Positions 36,343 to 45,903 of a stretch of 64,000 nt of DNA are shown piece after piece. The notes below the pieces were generated by a model. The model saw nothing but the letters and a program-made list of their open reading frames with translations, was not told the origin of the DNA and ran no database searches. Position numbers and translations under genes: made by a program. This DNA comes from Bacillus marinisedimentorum (GTDB lineage Bacteria > Bacillota > Bacilli > Bacillales > Bacillaceae_O): positions 1 to 64,000 of the forward strand of contig NZ_LWBL02000029.1 of assembly GCF_001644195.2 (NCBI RefSeq), read 5' to 3'. Positions within the stretch are counted from its first letter, which is position 1. The number at the start of each line of letters is the position of its first letter.

Positions 36343-36777
36343 ATGAAACGTGTCGGATTATTGGCTACCGCCCGGAAAAAACAGAACAGGCCGGCACCTG
36401 TCCATTCTTTTTACACAAGCACGCTGTTTCAAAAATCGATTGCATATGCAGCTCAATACTATGATACCCTTTATTTTTATAATGCAAAAGATGGTCTTCT
36501 ATTTCCGGATACCATCATGCAGCCGTATGATGTTTCGATTCGGTCTTTATCATCTGGACAAAAACTGGAATGGGCTGACCGGATAGTAAAACAGCTGAGC
36601 AGGCATGAACCAGCCGGAGAATGCAGCGTGTTCCTGCACGGCGGCAAGGTATACCGGGATTATCTTGAGCCGGCATTGCAAAAGGCAGGGTTTTCCTTTG
36701 AAGTGCCGCTGCAGGGCCTCGGAATCGGCCGCCAGCTCTCATGGTATAGCGACAGGCTAGAAAGACGCTCCCTCTAG
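36343..36777 (+). CDS. DUF6884 domain protein
   Basis: 144 residues beginning MKRVGLLATARKKQNRPAPV after AAGGAG. The order of segments (VGLLATARKK, YTSTLFQKSIAYA, LYFYNAKDGLLFPD, QPYDVSI, LEWADRIVKQL) follows the DUF6884 family, related to tRNA-guanine-transglycosylase/YaaA-like folds seen in mobile and defence contexts. Function unknown. No cotranscribed neighbour before the collagen-like gene 92 bp downstream. Confidence 0.82.
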   Translation: MKRVGLLATARKKQNRPAPVHSFYTSTLFQKSIAYAAQYYDTLYFYNAKDGLLFPDTIMQPYDVSIRSLSSGQKLEWADRIVKQLSRHEPAGECSVFLHGGKVYRDYLEPALQKAGFSFEVPLQGLGIGRQLSWYSDRLERRSL

Positions 36778-36869
36778 CTAAACTTCATGAAATATGGGCA
36801 TCCGCCCTTCCGCTTTTGCCCCAGATACATATAGTGTACAGGAAAATAAAACAGTAAGGAGCGGGTAAG

Positions 36870-37103
36870 ATGTACGATTACAACAGGCAGCAGGACCAAT
36901 CATTCTTCCCTGGGGTCCCCGGATTTCCAGGCTATCCTTCACCAGGTTTCCCTGGTACACCGGGCTATCCAGGTACACCAGGATATGGAAATATCGAACG
37001 GCAGCTTCAACGTATCGAACGCCGCCTTGACCGGCAGGAACGGCAAATTGACCGCCTTGAACGCAGAGTGTCCAGAATTGAGCGCCGCCTTGGCATAAGC
37101 TGA
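36870..37103 (+). CDS. Collagen-like/coiled-coil small protein
   Basis: 77 residues. Residues 13-40 are Gly-Pro-rich (PGVPGFPGYPSPGFPG...), a short collagen-like stretch. Residues 42-75 are an Arg/Glu-rich heptad segment (RIERRLDRQERQIDRLERRV) that should form a coiled coil, probably an oligomer. AAGGAGCGGGTAAG precedes the ATG. The architecture resembles small spore-surface or coat-associated proteins of Bacillus. That assignment is inference; no sporulation promoter was identified. Confidence 0.8.
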   Translation: MYDYNRQQDQSFFPGVPGFPGYPSPGFPGTPGYPGTPGYGNIERQLQRIERRLDRQERQIDRLERRVSRIERRLGIS

Positions 37104-37235
37104 TCAGACAGCAACTGTAAAAAAGAAGGCCGTTTATAAGGCTAAGTAGTTCCGATTACGTGGAGAAAATCTAAAATAACAGCCGAAGATTTAGCACCGT
37201 GAATAACAAGGAAATTAACTTTACAAAATGCGCAC

Positions 37236-37265
37236 AAAAAGCTTGGGAAACATCCCAAGCTTTTT
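37236..37265. terminator. Bidirectional terminator
   Basis: AAAAAGCTTGGGA/TCCCAAGCTTTTT, a perfect 13-bp stem with a 4-nt loop, between the collagen-like gene and the 42-residue gene. Confidence 0.9.
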
Positions 37266-37305
37266 CCTTTTGATATAGTGTTCTTGTATCCTTCGGGCAA
37301 AATAA

Positions 37306-37434
37306 TCATGAGATTTTATCTTCTAATTCTTTAACTCTTTTTTCTAACTTTTTCGACCTTTGTTCCGCTTCATAAGCGGTATAAAATGCTCCCGATGCAA
37401 GAGTAAATGCTGCCAGAACCCAATACCAATCCAC
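37306..37434 (-). CDS. 42-residue membrane-anchored coiled-coil microprotein
   Basis: GTG start about 6 nt after AGGGGGA. The product has an N-terminal helix (WYWVLAAFTLASGAFYTAY) and a charged heptad-like C-terminus (KKLEKRVKELEDKIS). It lies 48 bp past the flippase gene on the same strand and before a strong terminator, so it is probably cotranscribed. An out-of-frame ATG 3 nt upstream gives a less protein-like product. Not recognised. Confidence 0.7.
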   Translation of the reverse strand: MDWYWVLAAFTLASGAFYTAYEAEQRSKKLEKRVKELEDKIS

Positions 37435-37482
37435 TTCATTTCCCCCTAAGAATACAATATTTCCACAAAACGGAACTACATA

Positions 37483-39093
37483 TTATAAGGCCCTCTTTCT
37501 TCTCTTTCTGAGAAAACGCACTCGCTCTCCGAGAACAGTATAAGCAAGATTAGAGTAAATGCCCAGAAGCAAATACACAATGCCGCCGATACCGATGCCG
37601 ACAATCAAGATCAAAAATGATTCCATCCTGCCGTCTTTGTAGAAAACAAACGGTGACATGAGCCACTGGGCCGCCAGGACAGCTCCGCCCATGATTGCCG
37701 CAAACAGCGCCATAAGCAGCACCCTTTTGCCCAGAAAAGCAAGATTATAGTTTGCATGTATCCTTATTTTCCATAAGTTATAGATGACAGCTGCACCAAA
37801 ACCGATATAAGTTGCAGTTATGGAACCGAATGTTTCAAATGCCATAATGAGCGGGACGTTCAGCACCACTTTCAGCACCCAGCCTATAGCAAGTCCGCGA
37901 ACCGCAAAACGCTGGGCATTGATTCCCTGCAAAATTGCTGCTGTTATTGTAAACAGGCCGAAGAAGAGTGCAAGCGGTGCATAAAATTGTAATATCTCTC
38001 CGCCTGCCTCACTGATATCAAAGAAAAAACCATACGCCGGAAAAGCGAGCACAGACAAGCCGACACCTGCCGGCATAATCAAATAAATTCCGATTTGCAG
38101 CGCCTGGCTGATCTGCCGGTGCAGTTTCCGTATATTATTTTCTGTAAATGACGACGTTACCGTCGGAATCAAAGTGAGCCCGAATGCAGTTGCCAGCGAG
38201 ACGGGAATCAGCACCAGTTTGTTGCTGTAAAAATTGAAGATCCCGAGCAGCGCCTCGGAATCCGGGCTGTCCATCGTGCGGTTGAACGTGAACTGATCAA
38301 CTATCTGGAAAAGCGGGATTGCAAGGCCGACAAACACAAACGGACCAGCATAAGACAGCAGTTCTTTGTACATATCCTTTAAAGGCATATTATGATTGGC
38401 GGTGCTGTCTTCAAGCAGTTTATCAAGATGTTTTTTCCTTTTGGCCCAGTAGATGATCAAAACGAGCAAGCCCGCGATGGCTCCAATAAACGCAGCAAAA
38501 GTCGACCAGCCGACAGCATCAGCCATCTCGCCTTCCCACACCCTCAAAATCAAAAAACTGGCACCGAGAATGAAGGCGATGCGGATAATTTGCTCCACAA
38601 CCTGTGAAACCGCCGTCGGACCCATCGATTGATGGCCCTGAAAAAAGCCCCTGATCAGACTCATCACCGGAACGACAAGCAATGCGACACTTACCATCCG
38701 AATGACCATTGTCACATCGGCAACCGAATTCCCCTTACTGTTTTCTTCGATGACATATGGGGCGATAAACGGAGCCAGCGTAAATAACAGCAAGAAAGCG
38801 GCAAGCCCTGTCGCCGACATAAGAACGAGCCCTGTTTTAAACAGCCTTCTGCCCGTATGGTAATCCCCCATCGCGTTGTATTTGGAAACGAACTTTGAAA
38901 CAGCGAGCGGAACCCCCATCGTCGCGAGGCTGATGAAAATGGTATATGGATTATAACCGTATGAAAATAAAGCACCGCCCTTCTCGCCGACAAGCGCATA
39001 GAACGGGAAAACATAAATCATACCGAGGAATTTTGATAAAAACGTTGCGGCAGTTAAAATCAATGTACCTCTTAAAAGACGGGAATCTGACAT
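37483..39093 (-). CDS. ytgP: MurJ/SpoVB-type lipid flippase YtgP
   Basis: About 536 residues, 14 predicted helices, of the MATE-like MVF/polysaccharide-flippase family. The N-terminus TLILTAATFLSKFLGMIYVFPF and the loop NPYTIFISLATMGVPLAVSKFVSKY are typical. B. subtilis YtgP (also called MurJ) can flip lipid II in peptidoglycan synthesis. Start at 39093, preceded by AGGAGGAACAGT; about 50 extra upstream residues in frame lack a start signal. Confidence 0.94.
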   Translation of the reverse strand: MSDSRLLRGTLILTAATFLSKFLGMIYVFPFYALVGEKGGALFSYGYNPYTIFISLATMGVPLAVSKFVSKYNAMGDYHTGRRLFKTGLVLMSATGLAAFLLLFTLAPFIAPYVIEENSKGNSVADVTMVIRMVSVALLVVPVMSLIRGFFQGHQSMGPTAVSQVVEQIIRIAFILGASFLILRVWEGEMADAVGWSTFAAFIGAIAGLLVLIIYWAKRKKHLDKLLEDSTANHNMPLKDMYKELLSYAGPFVFVGLAIPLFQIVDQFTFNRTMDSPDSEALLGIFNFYSNKLVLIPVSLATAFGLTLIPTVTSSFTENNIRKLHRQISQALQIGIYLIMPAGVGLSVLAFPAYGFFFDISEAGGEILQFYAPLALFFGLFTITAAILQGINAQRFAVRGLAIGWVLKVVLNVPLIMAFETFGSITATYIGFGAAVIYNLWKIRIHANYNLAFLGKRVLLMALFAAIMGGAVLAAQWLMSPFVFYKDGRMESFLILIVGIGIGGIVYLLLGIYSNLAYTVLGERVRFLRKRRKRAL

Positions 39094-39339
39094 ACTGTTC
39101 CTCCTGTACGGCCTTTTAGACGGCCGGGCAAAACTGTTTCTGGATAACTCCTGTATTTTATCATATCTCAACAAAATAGCGTTAACCAGGCTGCCGTTCT
39201 TGATAGGCATCCGGTTAAAAACCATTCCCTCATTCGTCTCAAACAAATCTCATTATAACAGTTAATTTGAAATCACGGGCCAATACTGCTATAAAAAAAG
39301 TACTGGCAGTAAATGCTGAACCAAGAGGAAGCTGGTGAA

Positions 39340-40611
39340 ATGATGAAATATGATGCGATCGTAATCGGCGGGGGGCCTTCCGGCTTAATGGCAGCCATCG
39401 CCGCCGCCGAACATAACAACAGGGTCCTTCTAGTTGACAAAGGAAATAAGCTTGGCCGCAAGCTTGCCATTTCGGGAGGCGGCCGCTGCAACGTGACGAA
39501 CAGGCTGCCCGCCGAAGAAATCATTAAACACATTCCGGGCAACGGCAGATTTTTATACAGTGCATTTTCCATCTTCAATAATGAAGATATCATCGCCTTT
39601 TTTGAAAATCTTGGCGTGGAATTGAAAGAAGAGGACCACGGCCGTATGTTCCCGGCCAATGACAAAGCCCAATCCGTTGTGGATGCATTACTGGGGGAGC
39701 TGAAGAGACATAACGTTGATATCCGGACAAATACACCTGTCAAAACTGTCCGTTATGAAAAAGGGGAAACGGCGGGAATTACGCTGAACGACGGAATCAA
39801 CGTGGATGCAAAAGCGGTCGTTATCGCTGTCGGGGGCAAGTCAGTACCACATACCGGGTCGACCGGTGACGGGTATGCATGGGCTGAAAAAGCCGGACAT
39901 TCCGTGACTGATTTGTATCCGACAGAGGTTCCGCTCACATCTGCTGAACCATTTATTAAAAACAAAAGCCTCCAGGGGCTGTCGCTGCGTGATGTATCCC
40001 TCTCCGTCATTAATCCGAAAGGGAAGACAGCCGTCACACACCGGATGGATATGATCTTCACCCATTTCGGCATTTCCGGCCCGGCCGTCCTTCGCTGCAG
40101 TCAATTTGTCGTTAAGACAATGAAGAAGTTCAATACGGAAAACGTGGAAATGCGCCTCGATGTGAAACCTGACGACAATGAGGAAGCTGTGTTCCAAACA
40201 ATTGCCAAAATGCTGAAGGATCATCCAAAAAAGGCCATGAAAAATGTATTGAAAGGGTATTTTCCTGAGCGATATATGCTGTTTTTGCTGGACCAATCCG
40301 ATATTGGCGCTGACACACCGGGCGGCCAAATCAGTGCTGAATTGGTGCGCAAACTGGCAAAGGCTGTAAAACAATTCACTTTCACGGTCAACGGCACACT
40401 CCCGATTGAAAAAGCATTTGTCACTGGCGGCGGTGTAAGTGTCAAAGAAATCAATCCGAAAGAAATGAGTTCAAAAAAAATGGCCGGATTGTTCTTTTGC
40501 GGGGAAATTCTTGATATCCACGGCTATACAGGCGGTTATAATATTACGTCAGCCCTGATCACAGGCCGGATTGCCGGGATGAATGCAGGACTGTATGCAT
40601 CCGGGTCCTGA
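39340..40611 (+). CDS. ytfP: HI0933/BaiN-like FAD-dependent oxidoreductase YtfP
   Basis: About 423 residues with the N-terminal dinucleotide motif [19 protein letters not shown], the family block [34 protein letters not shown], and the C-terminal FAD-closing region [19 protein letters not shown] probable flavoprotein of unknown substrate. Two ATGs (39340, 39343) follow AGAGGAA. Divergent from ytgP as in B. subtilis. Confidence 0.93.
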   Translation: MMKYDAIVIGGGPSGLMAAIAAAEHNNRVLLVDKGNKLGRKLAISGGGRCNVTNRLPAEEIIKHIPGNGRFLYSAFSIFNNEDIIAFFENLGVELKEEDHGRMFPANDKAQSVVDALLGELKRHNVDIRTNTPVKTVRYEKGETAGITLNDGINVDAKAVVIAVGGKSVPHTGSTGDGYAWAEKAGHSVTDLYPTEVPLTSAEPFIKNKSLQGLSLRDVSLSVINPKGKTAVTHRMDMIFTHFGISGPAVLRCSQFVVKTMKKFNTENVEMRLDVKPDDNEEAVFQTIAKMLKDHPKKAMKNVLKGYFPERYMLFLLDQSDIGADTPGGQISAELVRKLAKAVKQFTFTVNGTLPIEKAFVTGGGVSVKEINPKEMSSKKMAGLFFCGEILDIHGYTGGYNITSALITGRIAGMNAGLYASGS

Positions 40612-40653
40612 CGTCTGAATGAAGTAAGAGGTGCTAATTCGCACCTCTCTCGT

Positions 40654-40842
40654 TCAGTCCGATTCCCTATAAATGATCATCGCTGAATACAGGTACTCGA
40701 AACCCGCGTTCTCATCACCCGCTATTGCCGTATGGAATTTGATATCTTTTACGGCGTGCTCGTCAACCTCTTCCAAAAAAGCATTCACACCTTTCTGCAA
40801 GTCCTCCTCGTGCGCTTCATCCACTATTTTCACTTTAAGCAT
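40654..40842 (-). CDS. cse60: Sporulation protein Cse60
   Basis: 62 residues (MLKVKIVDEAHEEDLQKGVNAFL...) matching the Cse60 family, a small sigma-E-controlled mother-cell protein in Bacillus. GGAGGTGGCGT precedes the ATG. Molecular role unknown. I did not find a convincing sigma-E promoter by eye. Confidence 0.85.
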   Translation of the reverse strand: MLKVKIVDEAHEEDLQKGVNAFLEEVDEHAVKDIKFHTAIAGDENAGFEYLYSAMIIYRESD

Positions 40843-41039
40843 ACGCCACCTCCATAGAGGAAAAATACAACATCCGCCCTGTCGAACCCTTTGGCGAAAT
40901 GGAGGTTTTTTTATTAAAAATTGACAATAAAACCGTATTGGAAACTTTGAGTCTTCATGAATGTCAATATCAAATCATGCTGTCGCCTGCGGTGGAGTTT
41001 TCATCAGATAAGTCCTCCATCGGCAAAGAAACCAACAGC

Positions 41040-41110
41040 TGTGTTTGACACACCCTTTACAGTAAAAACACTGCACTCCATCGGTCTCTGGCCGGGAGTC
41101 CAGTGCCCGA
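41040..41110 (-). terminator. Possible terminator of the TrkA-C protein gene
   Basis: Minus-strand RNA could pair GCACTGGACTCC with the GGAGTGC region around CCGGCCAGAGACCG, followed by AGUGUUUUU. The fold is imperfect. Outside this, 40843-41129 shows only AT-rich sequence and no gene. Confidence 0.4.
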
Positions 41111-41129
41111 TAAAATTGCAGAATCGCTT

Positions 41130-41837
41130 TTATAACTCAATTGGGATCTCACTGTTGCTTTGATCGACTTTTTCCTTCAGCTCGTGATAAAATTTCACTT
41201 TGATTGCTTCCTTGTCCCCATAAAGATAAAGTGTGTCACCTTCCTGGATTTCCGTCTCATACAGCTTTTCACGGATCTTCATATCCCCCCTTATCAAGTA
41301 AAGAAGGTTAACATCCTCTTTTTCTTCGATGACATCATCGGCATTTTCCCCGAGATACCTGGACCCCGGATGAATGGGAATGTTAATGATTAAATCGTTG
41401 TCGCTTAAGTACAATACTTCTTTGGCAGTCATTTCCGGGAGCTCAAAGGTTTCCCTGATTTCGGCCTTGAATTTTTCCTGGATATAGTACTGGATTCCTT
41501 TTATGCGGATAAAAAAGAAAAAGAAGAGCATGCCAATGATGACCCACATCAATTCAGTCGTACGGAAACTGTTCGATAAAATTTGGCTGATTGTCGAGAT
41601 TATTACGGCAAGCGAGAAGGCACCGAATAGGATCAGAAAGCTCCCGATCCGCCTCCGTACCGGATGGGAGATGACCAATTCACTTTCTGAGGTGGTGAAA
41701 CCCGTACCCGTCAGCATGGAAATTGTCTGAAACCGCGCGACTTCATGAGACAGGCCGGTTAGTTCCATTAACACAGTCGAAATCCGAATGACAAGATAGA
41801 CAGCAAGAAAATACATCAATATAAAGATAAAGGCCAT
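41130..41837 (-). CDS. Membrane protein with C-terminal TrkA-C (RCK_C) domain
   Basis: About 235 residues: three membrane helices in the first 110 residues, a linker, then an RCK_C-like domain (about 150-225, with SRYLGENADDVIEEKEDVNLLYLIRG and EIQEGDTLYLYGDKEAI). RCK_C domains regulate K+ transport and several bind c-di-AMP. There is no pore filter, so it is probably a regulator or an incomplete transporter. Start at 41837, 7 nt after GGTGGAGGGA. Confidence 0.85.
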   Translation of the reverse strand: MAFIFILMYFLAVYLVIRISTVLMELTGLSHEVARFQTISMLTGTGFTTSESELVISHPVRRRIGSFLILFGAFSLAVIISTISQILSNSFRTTELMWVIIGMLFFFFFIRIKGIQYYIQEKFKAEIRETFELPEMTAKEVLYLSDNDLIINIPIHPGSRYLGENADDVIEEKEDVNLLYLIRGDMKIREKLYETEIQEGDTLYLYGDKEAIKVKFYHELKEKVDQSNSEIPIEL

Positions 41838-41987
41838 GAATGTTCCCTCCACCTGCAAACTGCAGGACATGCGATACTACTTTATTTCACTCTGCCGGAA
41901 GTAATAAACCAATTTTATATGCCGATATTTACCACCATCGCCCCTCCTGCAGGATGCCAAAAAAGCAAAACCTCCGCGCCGCGGAGG

Positions 41988-42326
41988 TTAGACTGTCACA
42001 TAAAATATTTCATTTTTTCCGTATCTGTTCAAAATACGGGCGGCTATTCGTGCAGCCCTCCGCCCTTCGCAAATAAGGACAATATCTTGTTGGCAAACCG
42101 CATTCGACTTTGCTTCCCGCTGCAAATAAGGAAGCGGAATATTTTGCGCGGCTTCGGCCGGTCTGCGATACGCACTGATGAAGTCGCGTATGTCAATCAG
42201 GCAATATCGGCCGCAATCCGTTATATTTCCTTTGAATTCTTTTATATGAAGACTTGGTTTGATATAGACCTGCCAGACTGCCAGCAAACCTAAAGCTGCT
42301 GCAGCAATAACTACAAACCATTCCAT
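41988..42326 (-). CDS. Membrane-anchored rhodanese-like protein
   Basis: About 112 residues: an N-terminal membrane helix (EWFVVIAAAALGLLAVW) followed by a rhodanese fold with CLIDIRDFISAYRRP and the active-site loop VLICEGRRAARIAA (cysteine present). It probably carries sulfur in a persulfide. Start uncertain: the ATG at 42326 has GAGGTG 6 nt upstream; longer starts exist up to 42392. Confidence 0.82.
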   Translation of the reverse strand: MEWFVVIAAAALGLLAVWQVYIKPSLHIKEFKGNITDCGRYCLIDIRDFISAYRRPAEAAQNIPLPYLQREAKSNAVCQQDIVLICEGRRAARIAARILNRYGKNEIFYVTV

Positions 42327-42488
42327 CAACATCACCTCAACCTCTTCGTTCATGCATGCCTGCCGCTTTTTGTTATATTTGGCTGTGTTCATCTGGTTAC
42401 TTTAATGATTTTCCTCTTGCAGGAAAAAGCAAACCCGGCCAGCCACGCTCTTACCGGAAGCTGTCGGGAAACAGGCTTCAGCCTGCCT

Positions 42489-42707
42489 TCACTCTTCCAT
42501 ATATACTTCCTGATACGCTTCTTCCAGATTCCGTATCCGCCTGACAATTTCAGAGTTCTTATTGATTTGATCGTCTAAAATCGAGCCGACTACCAATTTA
42601 TAATAACTATTCATTGCCTGTGTTTTAGTGAAATGATTCCGGTTTTTGGCTATGTAGTCCCTGAAATTTTCAGAGAGCCGGTCTTTGCTGAACATTTCAT
42701 TGTTCAC
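42489..42707 (-). CDS. Small hypothetical protein
   Basis: About 72 residues, soluble and helical, with the segment YIAKNRNHFTKTQAMNSYYKLVVGSIL. GTG start at 42707, 6-7 nt after AAAGGGGGAG. The sequence looks conserved-type Bacillus, but I cannot name the family. Confidence 0.75.
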   Translation of the reverse strand: MNNEMFSKDRLSENFRDYIAKNRNHFTKTQAMNSYYKLVVGSILDDQINKNSEIVRRIRNLEEAYQEVYMEE

Positions 42708-42941
42708 AGCTTTCTCCCCCTTTAGCACTGCAATTGAGCAAGGAGTGCAGGAAAATATTTGTCGAGCTGATTTTTATCATAATCGCCTCATGCTTATTAA
42801 TCAACGAAAAAGCCCTGCCGGCAAAAAACTATTTTTGTCCTCTTCCTGAGATGTTATGAGTTCCTCTAATCGGACCAGTACACATATATATGGACGATTC
42901 AGCGGAAATTAACAGCCGCATTTAATAGAGCCAAAAAGAAA

Positions 42942-42967
42942 GGACGAAATCAAATGCGATTTCGTCC
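42942..42967 (-). terminator. Terminator of leuS
   Basis: GGACGAAATC/GATTTCGTCC 10-bp stem with a T-rich minus-strand exit (TTTCTTTTTGG). The stretch 42708-43045 otherwise contains only AT-rich spacer. Confidence 0.9.
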
Positions 42968-43045
42968 GCCAATTGTTGTGTTATGTTCATTTTTTCTCCC
43001 GCTGACTGAACCAGGTTACGGCAAAACATGGCTTTCTTCAATTCA

Positions 43046-45463
43046 TTAATTTGCTACGATATTCACCAGCTTGCCAGGCACGGCGATCACTTTGCGGATC
43101 GTCTTGCCTTCGAGCATTTCCTTGACGTTTTCATCATTCATGACAAGCTCTTGCATCTGTTCTTTATTGGCATCGGAAGGAATATTCATGCGGTGCTTCA
43201 CCTTGCCCATCAGCTGAACCACAATTTCCACTTCGTCTTCCACGAGCTTTGACTCATCATACGTTGGCCATGCTTCGTACGTAATGGTGTCAGCATGCCC
43301 CAGTTTCTCCCATAACTCCTCTGCAAGGTGCGGAGCCACCGGTGACAGCATCTTCACAAAGCCTTCCATGTAAGTCGTTGGCATCGTTTCTGCTTTATAT
43401 GCTTCATTGATAAACACCATCAGCTGCGAAATGCCGACATTGAAACGCAGCTCATTAAAGTCTTCTGTCACTTTTTTCACGGTCTGGTGATAGACACGCT
43501 CAAGGGTGTCGTTCGACTGTGCATCCGATATCGCTGGATTCAGGGCTCCATTTTCAGTGACGAATAGGCGCCAGATCCGATCCAGGAAGCGTCGTGAACC
43601 GTCAAGGCCGTTTTCAGACCATGCTATCGATGCTTCAAGCGGTCCCATGAACATTTCATACAGGCGCAGCGTATCGGCGCCATGGCTTTCCACGATATCA
43701 TCCGGATTCACAACATTGCCGCGAGACTTGCTCATCTTTTCGTTGTTTTCACCAAGAATCATTCCCTGGTTAAAGAGGCTCTGGAACGGCTCTTTTGTCG
43801 GAACGATCCCTGCATCATACAGGACTTTATGCCAGAAACGGGCGTAAAGCAAGTGAAGGACAGCGTGTTCCGCCCCGCCGATATAAATATCAACCGGAAG
43901 CCACGTTTTCAGCTTTTCCGGGTCGGCCAGGCTGCTGTTGTTATGCGGATCGATATAACGCAAGTAGTACCAGCAGCTACCGGCCCATTGCGGCATCGTA
44001 TTCGTCTCGCGGCGGCCTTTCATGCCGGTTTCTTCATCCACGACATTAACCCACTCTTCCACATTGGCAAGCGGAGATTCACCTGTTCCGGACGGTTTGA
44101 TTTCATCCAGTTTCGGAAGCATGAGCGGAAGATCCTCTTCAGGCACCGGCTTCAGCGTTCCATCCTCCAGGTGGATGATCGGAATCGGCTCCCCCCAGTA
44201 GCGCTGGCGGCTGAACAGCCAGTCACGCAGGCGGTATGTTGTTTTCTTCGTGCCTTTTTCCTTATCTTCCAGCCACTCAATGGCTTTTTCGATCGCCTCT
44301 TCTTTTCCGAGCCCATCAAGGAACCCGGAGTTGATGTGCTTACCGTCTCCTGTATAGGCTTCTTCATCGATATTTCCGCCTTCAACGACTTCCGCAATCG
44401 GCAAATCATATTTTCGGGCAAATTCCCAGTCGCGCTCATCATGTCCCGGAACGGCCATAATTGCACCAGTGCCGTAACTCATCAGCACATAATCGGCGAT
44501 CCATATCGGCAGCTTGCTGCCATTGATCGGATTGACCGCGTAAGCACCGGTGAATACACCTGTCTTATCTTTGGCAAGGTCAGTCCTTTCAAGGTCGCTT
44601 TTCGCTTGGACCATTTGCTTATATTCATAAACAGCAGCTTTATGCTCTTCCGTCACGATTTCATCAACAAGCGGATTTTCGGGGGCCAGCACACAATACG
44701 TGGCGCCAAACAATGTATCAGGCCTGGTCGTGAAGACGGTGAACCCTTCTGCAGAGCCTTCGATCGCAAAATCGACCTCAGCCCCTTCTGACCGGCCGAT
44801 CCAGTTCCGCTGCATTTCTTTAATGCTTTCCGGCCAGTCGAGCTCCTCAAGGTCTTCAAGCAGGCGGTCCGCATATTCGGTGATTTTCAGCATCCACTGC
44901 TTCATCGGCCGGCGTTCAACCGGATGGCCGCCCCGTTCACTTTTTCCGTCAATGACTTCTTCATTGGCAAGGACAGTGCCGAGTGCCGGGCACCAGTTCA
45001 CCGGCACCTCATCTACATATGCCAGCCCGCGCTCATACAATTTCAAGAAAATCCACTGCGTCCATTTATAATAATGGGGATCAGTCGTATTGATTTCACG
45101 GTCCCAGTCGTATGAGAAGCCGAGAGATTTGATCTGGCGGCGGAACGTGTTGATGTTATGCTCGGTGAATTCGGCCGGATCATTTCCGGTATCAAGGGCA
45201 TACTGTTCAGCCGGCAGTCCGAACGCGTCCCAGCCCATCGGATGCAGCACATTATATCCCTGCATCCGCTTCATCCTGGATAAAATATCAGTTGCCGTAT
45301 AGCCTTCAGGGTGCCCTACATGAAGTCCGGCACCTGATGGATACGGGAACATATCAAGGGCATAAAATTTTTCCTTATCCTGCTGTTCCACCGTCTTGAA
45401 AGTTTTATTTTTTTCCCAATACTGCTGCCATTTCTTTTCAATCGCTTTGTGGTCAAATGACAT
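43046..45463 (-). CDS. leuS: Leucyl-tRNA synthetase
   Basis: 805 residues, normal bacterial length, charging tRNA-Leu. The HIGH-type motif is [20 protein letters not shown] near residues 40-55 and the KMSKS loop is [16 protein letters not shown] near 570-585. The editing (CP1) domain with [20 protein letters not shown] lies between them. AAGGAGGAAATTTC precedes the ATG. Regulated by an upstream leucine T-box. Confidence 0.98.
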   Translation of the reverse strand: MSFDHKAIEKKWQQYWEKNKTFKTVEQQDKEKFYALDMFPYPSGAGLHVGHPEGYTATDILSRMKRMQGYNVLHPMGWDAFGLPAEQYALDTGNDPAEFTEHNINTFRRQIKSLGFSYDWDREINTTDPHYYKWTQWIFLKLYERGLAYVDEVPVNWCPALGTVLANEEVIDGKSERGGHPVERRPMKQWMLKITEYADRLLEDLEELDWPESIKEMQRNWIGRSEGAEVDFAIEGSAEGFTVFTTRPDTLFGATYCVLAPENPLVDEIVTEEHKAAVYEYKQMVQAKSDLERTDLAKDKTGVFTGAYAVNPINGSKLPIWIADYVLMSYGTGAIMAVPGHDERDWEFARKYDLPIAEVVEGGNIDEEAYTGDGKHINSGFLDGLGKEEAIEKAIEWLEDKEKGTKKTTYRLRDWLFSRQRYWGEPIPIIHLEDGTLKPVPEEDLPLMLPKLDEIKPSGTGESPLANVEEWVNVVDEETGMKGRRETNTMPQWAGSCWYYLRYIDPHNNSSLADPEKLKTWLPVDIYIGGAEHAVLHLLYARFWHKVLYDAGIVPTKEPFQSLFNQGMILGENNEKMSKSRGNVVNPDDIVESHGADTLRLYEMFMGPLEASIAWSENGLDGSRRFLDRIWRLFVTENGALNPAISDAQSNDTLERVYHQTVKKVTEDFNELRFNVGISQLMVFINEAYKAETMPTTYMEGFVKMLSPVAPHLAEELWEKLGHADTITYEAWPTYDESKLVEDEVEIVVQLMGKVKHRMNIPSDANKEQMQELVMNDENVKEMLEGKTIRKVIAVPGKLVNIVAN

Positions 45464-45504
45464 GAAATTTCCTCCTTCATCGTGTTTGGCTCCAATAATA
45501 CGGC

Positions 45505-45775
45505 TAAAAAAAGCCTCCCATCCCTGATAAAGGGACGAGAGGCATCATATCCTTCCCGCGGTACCACCCGGTTTAGTGCATAGAGCACCCGCTTATCAAT
45601 CCTTAACGCGGACGGACGGCAGATCTTACTTTATCTGTTTCAGACCTGCAACTTTGAAGGCGAGTTCATGGAGAAATCAGGGTTGGCTTGCACCGGCCGC
45701 CAACTCTCTGGACCCTATTCTGCCACTACTAATCCTTCTCATCGTTATTAAGCCGTTTCCATAATATCTTAATTC
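45505..45775 (-). promoter_or_regulatory. Leucine T-box leader of leuS
   Basis: Minus-strand leader containing the conserved T-box CGGGTGGTACCGCGG (45555-45569 region), a specifier segment GAACTCGCC with leucine codon CTC (rc of 45662-45664), and a terminator made from GCCTCTCGTCCC and GGGATGGGAGGC followed by seven Ts (45505-45545). Uncharged tRNA-Leu should stabilise the antiterminator and allow leuS transcription. The remaining gap 45776-45903 holds only the promoter region and spacer. Confidence 0.95.
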
Positions 45776-45903
45776 TAAATATAGGCCTTCCCGACTGTCA
45801 AGTCAAGAAATGCGGAGACCACCGGCCCGGTGTACACATAGCAGGTCGTCTAAAGGAATTCCCTCCTTTATCATCAATCAAAATGCGTTCTGGCCAAAGC
45901 GCC

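Noticed and set aside
43682-44791. 369-residue plus-strand frame
   Set aside because: Antisense to leuS over its catalytic and editing domains; a shadow of leuS codon bias.
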